DNA of 64,000 bases from Lysinibacillus louembei (GTDB lineage Bacteria > Bacillota > Bacilli > Bacillales_A > Planococcaceae): positions 1,232,001 through 1,296,000 of the forward strand of contig NZ_CP137624.1 of the NCBI RefSeq assembly GCF_033880585.1, read 5' to 3'. The position numbers were made by a program, and so were the translations under genes. Each line of letters starts with the position of its first letter. Position 1 is the stretch's first letter. The notes under the pieces are model-generated. The model had not been told where the DNA came from. It saw only the letters and a program-made list of their open reading frames with translations, and did no database searches. Positions 49,857 through 59,323 of this stretch are shown here, in pieces.

Positions 49857-49890
49857 GGGGCTGTCTGTGCATTTTCAGACAGCCCTTTAT
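49857..49890 (-). terminator. Terminator between the Nudix pseudogene and thrS
   Basis: GGGCTGTCTG/CAGACAGCCC with T-rich flanks; can serve both strands. Confidence 0.8.
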
Positions 49891-49895
49891 TCTAA

Positions 49896-51806
49896 TCAAG
49901 GCAATTGCTTCTCCACAATCTCCCGCTGAACTTGCTCAATAAACTGTTGCAGAGGTAGTGTTTGTAATGTATTATGCGCTCGTACGCTCACTGTTTGCTG
50001 TTGCTGTTCTTCATCTCCCAATACAAGAATATACGGGATTTTTTGTAGCTGGGCATCACGCACCTTGCGACCTAGCTTTTCATTGCGGCTATCTAGCGAA
50101 ACACGGATATTTGCCTCTTGCAACGCTTTTTGCACTTCCATTACATATGGCTGGTATGTTTCTGATACCCCAATCAATTGAACCTGCTTTGGTGCAAGCC
50201 ATAATGGGAACGCACCACCGAAATGTTCAATTAAAATACCAAGGAAGCGGTCAATTGAACCGAATACAGCGCGGTGGATAATGACAGGGCGCACCTTTTC
50301 GTTGTCCGCATTAATATATGTTAAATCAAACTTCTCAGGCATTTGAAAATCGAGCTGCACTGTTGCACATTGATGGCTACGTTTAATAGCATCACGAATA
50401 TGAATATCAATTTTCGGTCCGTAAAATGCACCATCTCCTGCATTGATTTTAAATGTAAAGTCTAAACGTTTTAGCACATTTTCTAGTGCTTGCTCTGCCT
50501 GCTCCCACAATGCGAGCTCACCCATGTAGTCGTCTGGACGTGTTGATAGCTCGATTTCATATTCGAAGCCAAACACCTTATAGACATGGTCGATGATTTT
50601 TAAAGCAAGTGCAATTTCGTCTTCGATTTGTTCGGGTGTTGCAAAAATATGTGCATCATCCTGGCAAAATGTGCGAACACGTAGCAAGCCATTAAGTGCG
50701 CCGCTAAACTCATGGCGATGCACTTGCCCAAATTCAGCCATGCGAATCGGTAAATCGCGGTAAGAGTGTAAATCATTTTTGTAAATCAGCATATGTCCTG
50801 GACAATTCATCGGCTTTAGCGCAAATTTCTGCCCATCCACCTGTGTAAAATACATATTTTCTTTGTAGTGCTGCCAATGCCCTGATTGCTCCCATAAGCG
50901 TTGATTCATCATTAACGGTGTACGAACTTCTTGATAATCATATTTTGACTGTAGCTGGCGTAAAAAGCTTTCTAGCTCATTGCGAATAATTTGACCATTT
51001 GCTAAATAAAACGGCATGCCTGGTGCTTCCTCAGAAAACATAAATAGCTCTAGCTCTTTTCCGAGCTTGCGATGGTTGCGTTTTTCCGCTTCCTCTACAA
51101 AGATGAAATAATCCTGCATTTGTTCCTTTGTTGCAAAGGCAACGCCATAAATACGCTGTAGCATTTGATTGTTACTATCACCACGCCAATACGCACCAGA
51201 AATATTCATCAATTTAAAATACTGAATTTTATTTGTGGATGGCACATGTGGCCCTCTACATAAATCATAAAATTCTCCTTGCTCATAAACTGTTACGAGT
51301 TCATCTTCAGGGATTGCTTCTAGCAGCTCTAACTTTAAGGCATCATGTGCGAATAGCTGCTGTGCCTCAGCACGCGAGACTTCCTTGCGAATGACTGTGA
51401 AGTTTTCACTCGCAATTTTCTTCATTTCACGTTCGATTATAGTTAAATCCTCAGGCACTAATGTATGAGCCATTTCAATATCATAATAAAAGCCATTTTC
51501 AATGACAGGGCCAACTCCGAATTTGGCATCTGGATACAAGCGTTTCACTGCCTGTGCTAATAAATGTGCGGCAGAATGACGAATAGCTTGCAAGCCTTGC
51601 TCTGACAGCGCATCATAAAGCGAAATTTCGGCATCCACTAGAATTGGTCGTGTCAAATCAGTTGTCATCGTGTTTACACTGCCTACTATTGATTTTTTCG
51701 CTAAGCTTGGGCTGATTGCCTTTGCAATATCGGTTAGCGTAACACCTTTGGCAAAGCGTTTTTGCTCGCCATTTGGAAATTGAATTGTTACTTGTTGATT
51801 TGACAT
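49896..51806 (-). CDS. thrS: Threonyl-tRNA synthetase
   Basis: 636 residues from ATG 51806 (AAAAGGAGAGG upstream; the longer frame runs into the T-box). TGS domain (residues ~1-64, VTIQFPNGEQKRFAKGVTL), then the editing domain with HSAAHLLAQA and the HxxxH-type metal site. The class II catalytic core follows with MNCPGHMLIY (zinc Cys), FCQDDAHIFA (motif 2 region) and motif 3 HRAVFGSIDRFLGILIEHF. The anticodon-binding domain is C-terminal (PKQVQLIGVSE). T-box controlled. Bacillus can have two copies (thrS, thrZ); which one this is cannot be decided. Confidence 0.95.
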   Translation of the reverse strand: MSNQQVTIQFPNGEQKRFAKGVTLTDIAKAISPSLAKKSIVGSVNTMTTDLTRPILVDAEISLYDALSEQGLQAIRHSAAHLLAQAVKRLYPDAKFGVGPVIENGFYYDIEMAHTLVPEDLTIIEREMKKIASENFTVIRKEVSRAEAQQLFAHDALKLELLEAIPEDELVTVYEQGEFYDLCRGPHVPSTNKIQYFKLMNISGAYWRGDSNNQMLQRIYGVAFATKEQMQDYFIFVEEAEKRNHRKLGKELELFMFSEEAPGMPFYLANGQIIRNELESFLRQLQSKYDYQEVRTPLMMNQRLWEQSGHWQHYKENMYFTQVDGQKFALKPMNCPGHMLIYKNDLHSYRDLPIRMAEFGQVHRHEFSGALNGLLRVRTFCQDDAHIFATPEQIEDEIALALKIIDHVYKVFGFEYEIELSTRPDDYMGELALWEQAEQALENVLKRLDFTFKINAGDGAFYGPKIDIHIRDAIKRSHQCATVQLDFQMPEKFDLTYINADNEKVRPVIIHRAVFGSIDRFLGILIEHFGGAFPLWLAPKQVQLIGVSETYQPYVMEVQKALQEANIRVSLDSRNEKLGRKVRDAQLQKIPYILVLGDEEQQQQTVSVRAHNTLQTLPLQQFIEQVQREIVEKQLP

Positions 51807-51835
51807 ATTACCTCTCCTTTTTTGTATTTTGGTAA

Positions 51836-52110
51836 ACAAAAAGCACATATTCGTCCTCAAAAGGGACGAATATGTGCTGTATACCCGTGGTTCCACCCAA
51901 ATTCCTACTTATGCTTGCACATTAGTAGCTCATTGATACAGATAACGCCTGTAAACGTCGCTAGTTTCCTAGCGCAGCTCTAAGGGAGTAAATCATTTTG
52001 TCCAATCAGGAAACTTTCAGTCGGTGATTTCCCTCTCTGTTGATTTTCTCAAAAATGGCTCATATCCTTTTCATTGCCTTTTCTTTAGAAATTAGTTCTC
52101 AATTTATCGC
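51836..52110 (-). ncRNA. T-box leader of thrS
   Basis: On the minus strand TTGGGTGGAACCACGG (51899-51884) is the T-box sequence. It is followed by the terminator AGCACATATTCGTCCC/GGACGAATATGTGCT and T5. Upstream stem I-like DNA extends to about 52110. Expected effector is uncharged tRNA-Thr; the specifier was not assigned. Confidence 0.9.
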
Positions 52111-52139
52111 AAAATTTAAACGTTGTCAATAAGGAATTT

Positions 52140-52568
52140 TCATTTTTTAGTGTCATCGGGACATGAGCAATACATATCAATATCTAAAAAAGCATGAATT
52201 GAAGCAGCAAATGCACTGAACTCAGGGTAAATGACTAAGCCTGGTGTAAAGCCATCTTCCATCATAATGACAAGCTCTAAATGAACATCTAAATTGAGCT
52301 TAGCTTTTAAATTGTTAATGATATCAGTCTTTGCTTGAAAGATATTTAACAGAGGACGCAATACATCTTCAGAATCGAGTGTTTCGATGTGTTCTGTTTC
52401 ATATTTCCAGCAAGTATATGTACGTTTATGAGGGTGATTTGGAAGAATTGCATCACCTATTTTCCATGTAGCTGTAGGCTGAATATTCAATTGCTCAGTG
52501 ACTGTAGCAATTGGGAAATCATCATTACCACTAAATTTAATATAAGCATACAGTGATGTTTTTTTCAT
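52140..52568 (-). CDS. DUF4279-family protein
   Basis: 142 residues. It opens YAYIKFSGNDDFPIATVTEQ, followed by LNIQPTATWKIGD and CWKYETEHIETLDSEDVLRPL, the standard DUF4279 layout. The family is small and cytosolic. Some members sit in toxin-immunity arrays as putative immunity proteins, but no toxin gene is adjacent here. Starts after AAAGGAGC. Divergent from the DUF2087 gene. Confidence 0.8.
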   Translation of the reverse strand: MKKTSLYAYIKFSGNDDFPIATVTEQLNIQPTATWKIGDAILPNHPHKRTYTCWKYETEHIETLDSEDVLRPLLNIFQAKTDIINNLKAKLNLDVHLELVIMMEDGFTPGLVIYPEFSAFAASIHAFLDIDMYCSCPDDTKK

Positions 52569-52651
52569 AAATAGCTCCTTTTAATAAACTTTATTTTATT
52601 TTGTTTACAAATAAATAAACTTAATATAAAATATTTTGTGAGGTGAGAGTT

Positions 52652-53380
52652 GTGGATTTTCAAAATATAACGGTTGATGCATTAATGAAAGGTTATCAAT
52701 TAACGGATGGGCACTATCAATGCCTTCATTGTGTGCAAGCATTTGCCATACATGAAGTATACCCGATTCATGATAAATTTTTAACAGCTGAAGGAATGGT
52801 GCAGGCACATATTCAGCAGGTACATGGCTCAGCTTTTCACGCACTTTTACAAATGGATAAGAAAACGAGCGGTTTATCTGAGGTGCAGGAGGAAATGTTA
52901 CAGCATTTTTATGAGGGCTTATCAGACAAAGAGATTGCAGTAGAGAGCAGTGTCAACAATATTTCGACAGTGCGCCAGCATCGCTTTAAACTGCGTGAAA
53001 AAGAGAAACAGGCAAAGGTGTTTCTTGCTTTAATGCAGCTACTGGCAGAGCCACATCACTATAAGATTCATAAGGGGGCAACACAGGTGGATGAGCGTTA
53101 CGGTATTGAGGAGCAGGAGCGCGAAAAAGTGCTACAAAACTATTTTAAACAAGGGTTAGATGGAAGCATCGAAACCATTCCAAGCAAGGAGAAGCGAAAG
53201 CTCATTATTTTACAGCATATTTTGCAGCGCTTTACAGCAGGACAAGTGTATACGGAGAAAGAAGTAAATGAAATTTTAAAAACAGTACATGCTGACTTTG
53301 TGACATTAAGACGCTATTTAATTGAATATGGCTTTATGGAGCGAAATACAGATGGCTCGTCTTATTGGATGAAAGAGTAG
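52652..53380 (+). CDS. DUF2087 regulator with N-terminal Cys/His motif and HTH
   Basis: 242 residues from GTG 52652 (GAGGTGAG upstream). Residues ~10-60 hold CLHC and a HIQQVH stretch (C2H2-like zinc motif). Residues ~75-115 form a LuxR-like helix-turn-helix (LSEVQEEMLQHFYEGLSDKE, IAVESSVNNISTVRQHR). The C-terminal ~75 residues are DUF2087 (LQRFTAGQVYTEKEVNEILK, DFVTLRRYLIEYGFMER). Proteins of this build are putative transcription regulators in Bacilli; ligand and targets unknown. Terminator follows. Confidence 0.82.
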   Translation: MDFQNITVDALMKGYQLTDGHYQCLHCVQAFAIHEVYPIHDKFLTAEGMVQAHIQQVHGSAFHALLQMDKKTSGLSEVQEEMLQHFYEGLSDKEIAVESSVNNISTVRQHRFKLREKEKQAKVFLALMQLLAEPHHYKIHKGATQVDERYGIEEQEREKVLQNYFKQGLDGSIETIPSKEKRKLIILQHILQRFTAGQVYTEKEVNEILKTVHADFVTLRRYLIEYGFMERNTDGSSYWMKE

Positions 53381-53405
53381 AGAATAGGTAATTCTCTGCT
53401 TTTTT
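53378..53405 (+). terminator. Terminator after the DUF2087 gene
   Basis: AGAGAAT-AGGT-AATTCTCT followed by T6 after GC. Confidence 0.65.
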
Positions 53406-53407
53406 CT

Positions 53408-53554
53408 TTAGAAAAAGGCAGTAATATATTTCATTATGTAAATCAATATAGCGATAAGCACAATATATTTCAAAATAGTAAATGACACTTTTAAAATGCC
53501 ACTAATAATGAACAGTATAATTAAAAGAGTCATAAAAGAAATGACAAAGCTCAA
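53408..53554 (-). CDS. 48-residue hydrophobic peptide, TTG start
   Basis: TTG at 53554 lies 7 bp after a perfect AAGGAGG. MSFVISFMTLLIILFIISGI, then LKVSFTILKYIVLIAILIYI and MKYITAFF: two membrane helices almost without loop. The strong ribosome site speaks for real expression. Possibly a small membrane protein or type I toxin-like peptide; no antisense RNA promoter was identified. Confidence 0.6.
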   Translation of the reverse strand: MSFVISFMTLLIILFIISGILKVSFTILKYIVLIAILIYIMKYITAFF

Positions 53555-53696
53555 AATACAACCTCCTTATATGTATAATATGCAATTGCTGAGATAAATG
53601 ATTCACTGCGTAAGTAACAACTTATATTTATTTATGAGTTGTTACTTTGTTTTATATATGTTATCCTTGAAAACAAGTTATTCAAGGAGGGTTTTT

Positions 53697-54584
53697 ATGC
53701 GTTTTAAAAAAGCGAGTATTTTTTCAGTATTGTCACTTTCACTATTATTAGTCGGTTGTGGGGATAATGGCGACACACAAGAGGCTAGCAGTGTAAGTGA
53801 AGCAGTAAACTATACAATTACGGGAATTGAACCAGGTGCCGGTATTATGGAATCGACACGTAATGTATTAGAGGAGTATGAAAATTTAGCAGGCTGGAAT
53901 ATGGAAGAAAGCTCAACGGCAGGGATGCTTGCTGTTTTAGACGATGCTATTAAAAATGAAAAACCAGTTGTGATTACAGGTTGGACACCACATTGGATGT
54001 TTGAGGACTATGATTTGAAGTTTTTAGATGATCCGAAAAATGTTTATGGTGGCGTTGAACGCATTCATACATTAGCAAGACTTGGCTTTGAGGAAGATAT
54101 GCCAAATGCCTATAAAATTTTAGATGCTTTCCATTGGGAGTTAGATGATATGCAAGCTGTTATAGCTGAAGGAGAAGAGACTTCCTTTGAGGAAGCTGCT
54201 GAAAATTGGGTAGCGAATAATGAAGATAAAGTAAATTCATGGTTAGAAGGGGCTGAACAAGGCAATGGTGAAGAAATTCGACTTGTTTCTGTACCGTGGG
54301 AGTCTGAAATGGCTTCATCGAATGTTATCAAAACGGTGTTAACTCAGCAGGGCTACAATGTTACATTAACAGAAGTTGATCCAGCTGTTATGTTCCAAGC
54401 AGTTGCGACAGATGCAGCAGACGTCACAGTAGCACCATGGTTACCAACAACACATCAAGCCTTTTATGAAAGCTATGAAGGAAATTTTATTGATTTAGGT
54501 GAAAATATGACAGGGGCACGTTCAGGTTTAGTCGTTCCAGCATATGTAGACATTGATTCAATTGAAGACCTTGAGCCGAAATAA
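53697..54584 (+). CDS. Glycine betaine/proline-type ABC transporter substrate-binding lipoprotein (OpuAC-like)
   Basis: 295 residues from ATG 53697 (AAGGAGGG upstream). Signal peptide with lipobox LLLVGCG, so Cys19 should be lipidated. VNYTITGIEPGAGIMESTRN, VVITGWTPHWMFEDYDLKFL (Trp-box side chains for the quaternary amine) and WLPTTHQAFYE match Bacillus OpuAC, including the end SIEDL. No ATPase or permease gene is adjacent, so it is an orphan binding protein that must work with subunits encoded elsewhere. Confidence 0.92.
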   Translation: MRFKKASIFSVLSLSLLLVGCGDNGDTQEASSVSEAVNYTITGIEPGAGIMESTRNVLEEYENLAGWNMEESSTAGMLAVLDDAIKNEKPVVITGWTPHWMFEDYDLKFLDDPKNVYGGVERIHTLARLGFEEDMPNAYKILDAFHWELDDMQAVIAEGEETSFEEAAENWVANNEDKVNSWLEGAEQGNGEEIRLVSVPWESEMASSNVIKTVLTQQGYNVTLTEVDPAVMFQAVATDAADVTVAPWLPTTHQAFYESYEGNFIDLGENMTGARSGLVVPAYVDIDSIEDLEPK

Positions 54585-54585
54585 T

Positions 54586-54622
54586 GAAAAGCTGACGGGC
54601 GTAATCCCGTCAGCTTTTTAGT
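54586..54622 (+). terminator. Terminator after the OpuAC-like gene
   Basis: AAAGCTGACGGG/CCCGTCAGCTTT followed by T residues. Confidence 0.9.
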
Positions 54623-54694
54623 ATACTTCATTATCTAAAGTGTCAGGCACAAACACAATTTATAAAAATTCGAAAACATGTATACCTTGTTTGA

Positions 54695-55555
54695 TTATTT
54701 TTCCTTCACCGCAACCCACACCTCACTATAAACATTGTCAGCAGGGTCATCATAGCGCGTGAAGGAAATCACTGGCTCGCTTAATAGCTCATAATTTGAT
54801 GATGGCAGCCACACAGCATAAATATTGGCATACGTTTGTTGTAACGTAGCAGGAAATGGTCCGCTATTTGGGAAGATTGCCCATGTATTTTCTTTTATTG
54901 TGAGTTGTTCCAAGTCATCATATGAATTTTCCTTCGTCGTTGCAAAGCCAATCATATGTGTTAAATTTCCTTTTTCCTCTAAGTGACCTTCATCAAAATG
55001 ATAAGAGGCATTTAACACTTGCTGCGGATATAAATCGCCTAATTCATGCATCTCTGCTCTTTGTTGCTCCGTAATTGTTTTTGCTAATTCGATAATGACA
55101 TTATTTTCGCCTTCAAATTGAATGGGTACTCTTTTTGTGACACCGACTAAGTTAAATTTTGCTTTCTTTTCAATTTTGAATTCCATTGAAATACCTCCTT
55201 TAATATCAATAAAAAATAAAAATTTTGGAAATGTTTTTTGGATTTTATTTTTCACTACTTCAGAGGGCAAAAAGCCACTCCATTCACGAAATGCTCTTGA
55301 AAAGCCATCAATGGATTGATAGCCATATTTAAAGGCAATATCCGTCACCTTTGCACCATTGACGAGTTCTACATTCGCGCAGGATAATCGTCTGTTTCTG
55401 ATATATTCTGCTAAGGACATGCCTGCCATATAAGAAAACATTCTGCGAAAATGATAGTCGGATAATCCAACAATTTGCGAAATTGTCTCACTCGAAATGC
55501 TCTCAGTTAAATGCTCCTCGATATAATCCATTAACTCATTAAATTGCTGTAGCAT
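54695..55555 (-). CDS. AraC-family regulator with GyrI-like effector domain
   Basis: 286 residues. The AraC double helix-turn-helix is N-terminal (about 1-105: ISQIVGLSDYHFRRMFSYMA; VTDIAFKYGYQSIDGFSRAF). The effector-binding domain (about 125-286) starts MEFKIEKKAKFNLVGVTKRV and ends YSEVWVAVKEK. Same architecture as the split gene at 33300 and as Rob/TipA-like drug-responsive activators. Starts after AAGGGAGGG. A divergent gene starts 95 bp away and may be its target. Confidence 0.9.
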   Translation of the reverse strand: MLQQFNELMDYIEEHLTESISSETISQIVGLSDYHFRRMFSYMAGMSLAEYIRNRRLSCANVELVNGAKVTDIAFKYGYQSIDGFSRAFREWSGFLPSEVVKNKIQKTFPKFLFFIDIKGGISMEFKIEKKAKFNLVGVTKRVPIQFEGENNVIIELAKTITEQQRAEMHELGDLYPQQVLNASYHFDEGHLEEKGNLTHMIGFATTKENSYDDLEQLTIKENTWAIFPNSGPFPATLQQTYANIYAVWLPSSNYELLSEPVISFTRYDDPADNVYSEVWVAVKEK

Positions 55556-55649
55556 TGCTTTCCCTCCCTTGTATAGTTATCATAACGAATAACGACCATC
55601 ACTACTCGATATTTTTGCAACGGAAATAATCGAAGAGAGGAGCTCAAAA

Positions 55650-56231
55650 ATGTTTACAAATGAACAATTAAAACAGCTGATTCAAGGTGAGGTAATTGGA
55701 GAGATCTTTCCTTACAATACAACGGATGAGCAATCCATTTTTAGTTATTTAAAGAGAATTAAAGCAGAGTTAGAGAAGTCTCGAAAAATAGTATGTGAAC
55801 AAGAGCCACTGCATTTTGGGAGTGGCTATGCATCGTATATGCGATGGTTTGTATACGAAAAGAGTACAGTTATACAAACACAGCTTGGAAACGGTGTAGT
55901 GCAAGAAGATAAAGAGGGCCTTATTGTACAAATTAGTATGCTTGCGCCTGTTGTTTTAATTGGCACTGGGAACAAATCGGATAACTATTTAGAAGGAAAA
56001 TGGTTGAGTAGTGGAGGGACTTTTTTAGCTACTCCACAGGAGCTGCTAATTCCACCACATTTAAACGAGCTATATGAAGGCTTGCAGCGTCTTTTTATGA
56101 AATATAATTATACAATTTTGCATAAGGAAGATGTGGAAAAGCCGCTCCCTTTTAAAGCAAATATCGCCACTATTTTTAGAGAGCCGAGAGAATATTTAAT
56201 ATGGGATGCGATTTTTTATTGGGAGGATTAG
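55650..56231 (+). CDS. Protein of unknown function, divergent from the AraC gene
   Basis: 193 residues, no signal peptide, no membrane helix. Alternating strands and helices; features visible are KRIKAELEKSRKIVCEQEPL, GSGYASYMRWFVYEKSTV and YLIWDAIFYWED at the end. I do not recognise the family. Starts after GAGAGGAGC. It may form an operon with the membrane protein 50 bp downstream and the GNAT after it. Confidence 0.65.
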   Translation: MFTNEQLKQLIQGEVIGEIFPYNTTDEQSIFSYLKRIKAELEKSRKIVCEQEPLHFGSGYASYMRWFVYEKSTVIQTQLGNGVVQEDKEGLIVQISMLAPVVLIGTGNKSDNYLEGKWLSSGGTFLATPQELLIPPHLNELYEGLQRLFMKYNYTILHKEDVEKPLPFKANIATIFREPREYLIWDAIFYWED

Positions 56232-56281
56232 GGGCGAAACCTCTTATCAAAAATGTATGTAAATAAACAGAGGTGAAAAAC

Positions 56282-56986
56282 ATGTACCATTTAATTTTGC
56301 TTTTTGTATTAGTGCAATTGGCAATTCTCGCTAGATATTTAGTTTATGGATTATTTAGCATGACTGCATTTGCCACCACTTTTCTTTTGCTAATTGCAGC
56401 AGCGTTCATTTGGTTTTTGAGCAAAAGACTTGTACAGAAGGAACAAAATTATCAACCTAATAATATAGCAGGCTGGTCATTTTATGAGCGACAGACCACC
56501 ATTTTGACTAACAAGCCTTTATTTAAAGGGAATGTTAAACGGGGATATATAAGGCGTTATTTTGAAAAGAAGTGGCAGCGAATTGTCGCTGATATTGTAG
56601 GCTCAAACTGGTATTTAACATTGGAGCTACAACTAGATAAGGACAATTATATTGTACGCTGGAAATCTAAAAACCGCTCGTTGACACAAGAGCATTGGGA
56701 AATATACAAAAATGGTGTGGTCATTGGTCAGGCATATGCACGCATAAATATAAAGAATACTGTAAAATTAAAGGAGATGATGGAATTGACATTTGCTGAT
56801 AAAACATTCACTACTTCAGCAGCAACTGTTTCCTCAGCTATTGCATTACAGGATACGCAAGGTACAGTAGGAACAATGAAGCGCAATCACCTAGTTAGCA
56901 ATGTCCATGTATTGGATGTGCAAGAGGACTGTCCCACACATATCGTTGCACTTATGCTGCACGCATATTATTTTAAAAGCAAGTAA
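56282..56986 (+). CDS. Membrane-anchored tubby/LURP-one-like protein
   Basis: 234 residues from ATG 56282 (AGAGG upstream). Two transmembrane helices at the start (HLILLFVLVQLAILARYLVY; TTFLLLIAAAFIWFL). The soluble ~180 residues have the strand pattern and LTLELQLDKDNYIVRWKSKN, HWEIYKNGVVIGQAYARI seen in tubby C-terminal-like/LURP-one-related proteins. That assignment is tentative. Lies 19 bp before the GNAT gene. Confidence 0.55.
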   Translation: MYHLILLFVLVQLAILARYLVYGLFSMTAFATTFLLLIAAAFIWFLSKRLVQKEQNYQPNNIAGWSFYERQTTILTNKPLFKGNVKRGYIRRYFEKKWQRIVADIVGSNWYLTLELQLDKDNYIVRWKSKNRSLTQEHWEIYKNGVVIGQAYARINIKNTVKLKEMMELTFADKTFTTSAATVSSAIALQDTQGTVGTMKRNHLVSNVHVLDVQEDCPTHIVALMLHAYYFKSK

Positions 56987-57005
56987 TACATAGGAGGAAC
57001 TGTAC

Positions 57006-57875
57006 TTGGCAAACTATGAATTTATCAAGGATTACCGTCATAATGAAAGCTTAAGAGGGAGCTTTAATGAGCTAGCGATGAAAACATTTGAACTTGATTT
57101 TAGAGCTTGGTATGAACGAGGCTACTGGAATGAGCAATATGTGCCATATTCATTTATTGACAATGGACGAGTGATTGCAAATGCTTCTATTAATAAAATG
57201 ACAGTTGTAATTGATGGAGAAAAATATAGTGCTATTCAAATTGGCACAGTCATGACAGACGAAAGCTATCGCAACCAAGGCTTATCGCGAAAACTGATGC
57301 AGCATGTTATGGATGAATATGAAGCGCAATGCGATTTGATGTTTCTATTTGCAAATGAAACGGTACTGGATTTTTATCCGAAATTTGGCTTTACACGCAT
57401 TGATGAAAGTGAGTTTAGCTTAGATTTAGAGAAGAATCCTATTGAAGTGAGAGATACGAAACTCAAGCAATTAACGATTGAAAATGATAGTGCCTTGCTC
57501 GAAAAATTTGCACAAAACCGTTTTATTAATTCAAATATGTTAGATGTGGAAAACAATGCGAACCTGTTAATGTTTTATTTCACAATTCCATTTAAGGAGG
57601 TAATCTTTTATATAGAGGATTTAGAAACGATTGTACTAATGGAGGAGGAAGAGGGGACGCTCCATATTTTCGATATTATTGCATTAGATGCACCGAATAT
57701 GGAAGCGATACTGGCAAGTGTTGTGAAGGCAACGACGAAAAAGGTTATATGCTATTTTACAATGGAAAACATGTCAGCAACAACTAAGCCAAATGATGAT
57801 GATGCTTTATTTGTTTTCTCAAAAAAGCCGTTGTTGATGGGAAACTTTATGTTTCCATTGACAGGGCATTGCTAG
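57006..57875 (+). CDS. GNAT acetyltransferase, Eis-like two-domain type
   Basis: 289 residues, TTG start after TAGGAGG. N-terminal GNAT domain with IQIGTVMTDESYRNQGLSRK (acetyl-CoA loop QxxGxS-like) and VLDFYPKFGFTRIDESEF. A second, degenerate GNAT-like half follows (about 150-289), as in Eis-type N-acetyltransferases that modify aminoglycosides or proteins. Co-oriented and close to the preceding two genes, so probably an operon. Confidence 0.8.
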   Translation: MANYEFIKDYRHNESLRGSFNELAMKTFELDFRAWYERGYWNEQYVPYSFIDNGRVIANASINKMTVVIDGEKYSAIQIGTVMTDESYRNQGLSRKLMQHVMDEYEAQCDLMFLFANETVLDFYPKFGFTRIDESEFSLDLEKNPIEVRDTKLKQLTIENDSALLEKFAQNRFINSNMLDVENNANLLMFYFTIPFKEVIFYIEDLETIVLMEEEEGTLHIFDIIALDAPNMEAILASVVKATTKKVICYFTMENMSATTKPNDDDALFVFSKKPLLMGNFMFPLTGHC

Positions 57876-57879
57876 TAAA

Positions 57880-57911
57880 GCTGTTGGGAAGGTTGAGCAC
57901 TTCCCAACAGT
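57880..57911 (+). terminator. Hairpin between convergent genes
   Basis: CTGTTGGGAAG/CTTCCCAACAG, 8-base loop, no T run on either side, so termination efficiency is uncertain. Confidence 0.55.
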
Positions 57912-57918
57912 AGATGGC

Positions 57919-58851
57919 TTACTTGCGTTCAGCTTTTCTTGCCCAATATGTAGCGAGAAGAGCACCTGAAACGTTGTGCCAAAAGCTGAAAATAGCGCTA
58001 GGTACAGCAGCTAGTGGGCTGAAATGAGCCGTTGCTAAAGCAGCACCTAATCCTGAGTTTTGCATACCAACTTCAATGGCCATTGCTTTTTGGTCAGCAT
58101 ATGTAAATTTACACAACTTGCCAACTAAAAAACCTAATAAATAACCAAGACCATTATGTAAAATAACAACACCAAAAATAATGAGCCCAGATTCTACAAT
58201 TTTATCTTTGCTTGTCGAAACGACAGCAGCAACGATAAGTACGATTGCTATAACAGAAATAAGTGGTAATACATCTGCCCCTTTTTGCACTTGCTGCTTA
58301 AAGAATGCTTGTACAATAAGACCTAATATAATAGGAATAAGTACAATTTTAATGACAGACATAAACATGTCAGCAGCAGATACTTCCATCCATTCACTTG
58401 CAAGTAAATAAATAAGTGCTGGTGTGACAACAGGTGCTAACAATGTAGAGACAGAAGTGATAGCTACCGAAAGAGCTAAGTTCCCTTTTGCTAAAAAGGT
58501 CATAACATTTGATGCTGTACCACCAGGACAACAGCCAACTAAAATAACACCAATCGCAATTTCTGGCTCTAGCTGCAATCCTTTCGCTAAAATGAAAGCA
58601 AGTGAAGGCATGACAATAAATTGTGCCAATACCCCGACTATTACTTTCACAGGCTGTTTCCCAACTTCCTTAAAATCGTTTGCTGAAATGGTCATCCCCA
58701 TTCCAAACATAATCACTCCAAGTAAAATTGAAATATATGGAGCAATCCATGTAAATTGGTCAGGAAGGAAAAAAGCAAATGCTGCAAACACTAATACCCA
58801 AATCGCAAATGTTTTTCCAGCAAATTGACTGATTTTCGCTAATATGTTCAA
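57919..58851 (-). CDS. Bile acid:sodium symporter (BASS)-family transporter
   Basis: 310 residues, about ten membrane helices. The family motifs [19 protein letters not shown] (about 110-128) and the later [18 protein letters not shown] are intact; they form the sodium-binding crossover region. TTG 58851 is chosen as start because GGAGGTG lies 8 bp upstream. The frame open to 58884 would place that site inside the gene. Known bacterial members import pantoate, pyruvate-like organic acids or bile acids. Substrate not readable. Confidence 0.88.
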   Translation of the reverse strand: MNILAKISQFAGKTFAIWVLVFAAFAFFLPDQFTWIAPYISILLGVIMFGMGMTISANDFKEVGKQPVKVIVGVLAQFIVMPSLAFILAKGLQLEPEIAIGVILVGCCPGGTASNVMTFLAKGNLALSVAITSVSTLLAPVVTPALIYLLASEWMEVSAADMFMSVIKIVLIPIILGLIVQAFFKQQVQKGADVLPLISVIAIVLIVAAVVSTSKDKIVESGLIIFGVVILHNGLGYLLGFLVGKLCKFTYADQKAMAIEVGMQNSGLGAALATAHFSPLAAVPSAIFSFWHNVSGALLATYWARKAERK

Positions 58852-58884
58852 ATTAAATACACCTCCGTTAAGAAATAATACCAC

Positions 58885-59323
58885 AAAATGTGTTCAATTT
58901 TCTGATTTTTTTGTGAATTATTTCTGCGATAAGGCAATATGCTTTTAATTAATTTTTATTTTTTCGCTGATAGGCTGTTCATTAGCAAGCACCTGTAAAT
59001 ATAAGTCACGATTAACGAAAGAAGCACCTTGATAATGTTTAATGTTTATACCATTTCCATCACTGTATTATACATAATCGATTTCATCAAGCCACCGTAT
59101 TGCCCAAGCAATAAAGAAATACCCTGCTCATGTTGTTGTTTGATATAGGCAATAATTTTGTCGTCCATAACGCACCTCACTTCAATCGAACATTTTCCAC
59201 GAAAAGCTGTTCACTGTTATATTCGTTTGTTATTGATAAATCTATCATTTTTTTATTTAGCAAATAAAATCAAAAAAGCGATTGTTGATTTTGCTATGCT
59301 ATTTATGAAGGGAGGGAGCTGCT
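58885..59323 (-). pseudogene. ECF sigma factor remnant and intergenic DNA
   Basis: On the minus strand ATG 59168 follows GAGGTGCGTT. 40 codons read MDDKIIAYIKQQHEQGISLL, then LGQYGGLMKSIMYNTV, the standard start of an ECF sigma factor of the YxiM/SigV-like type, and stop at 59046. A second frame (QGASFVNRDLYLQVLANEQP) continues to about 58947. The rest of the sigma gene is deleted. 59169-59323 holds no gene. Confidence 0.55.
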
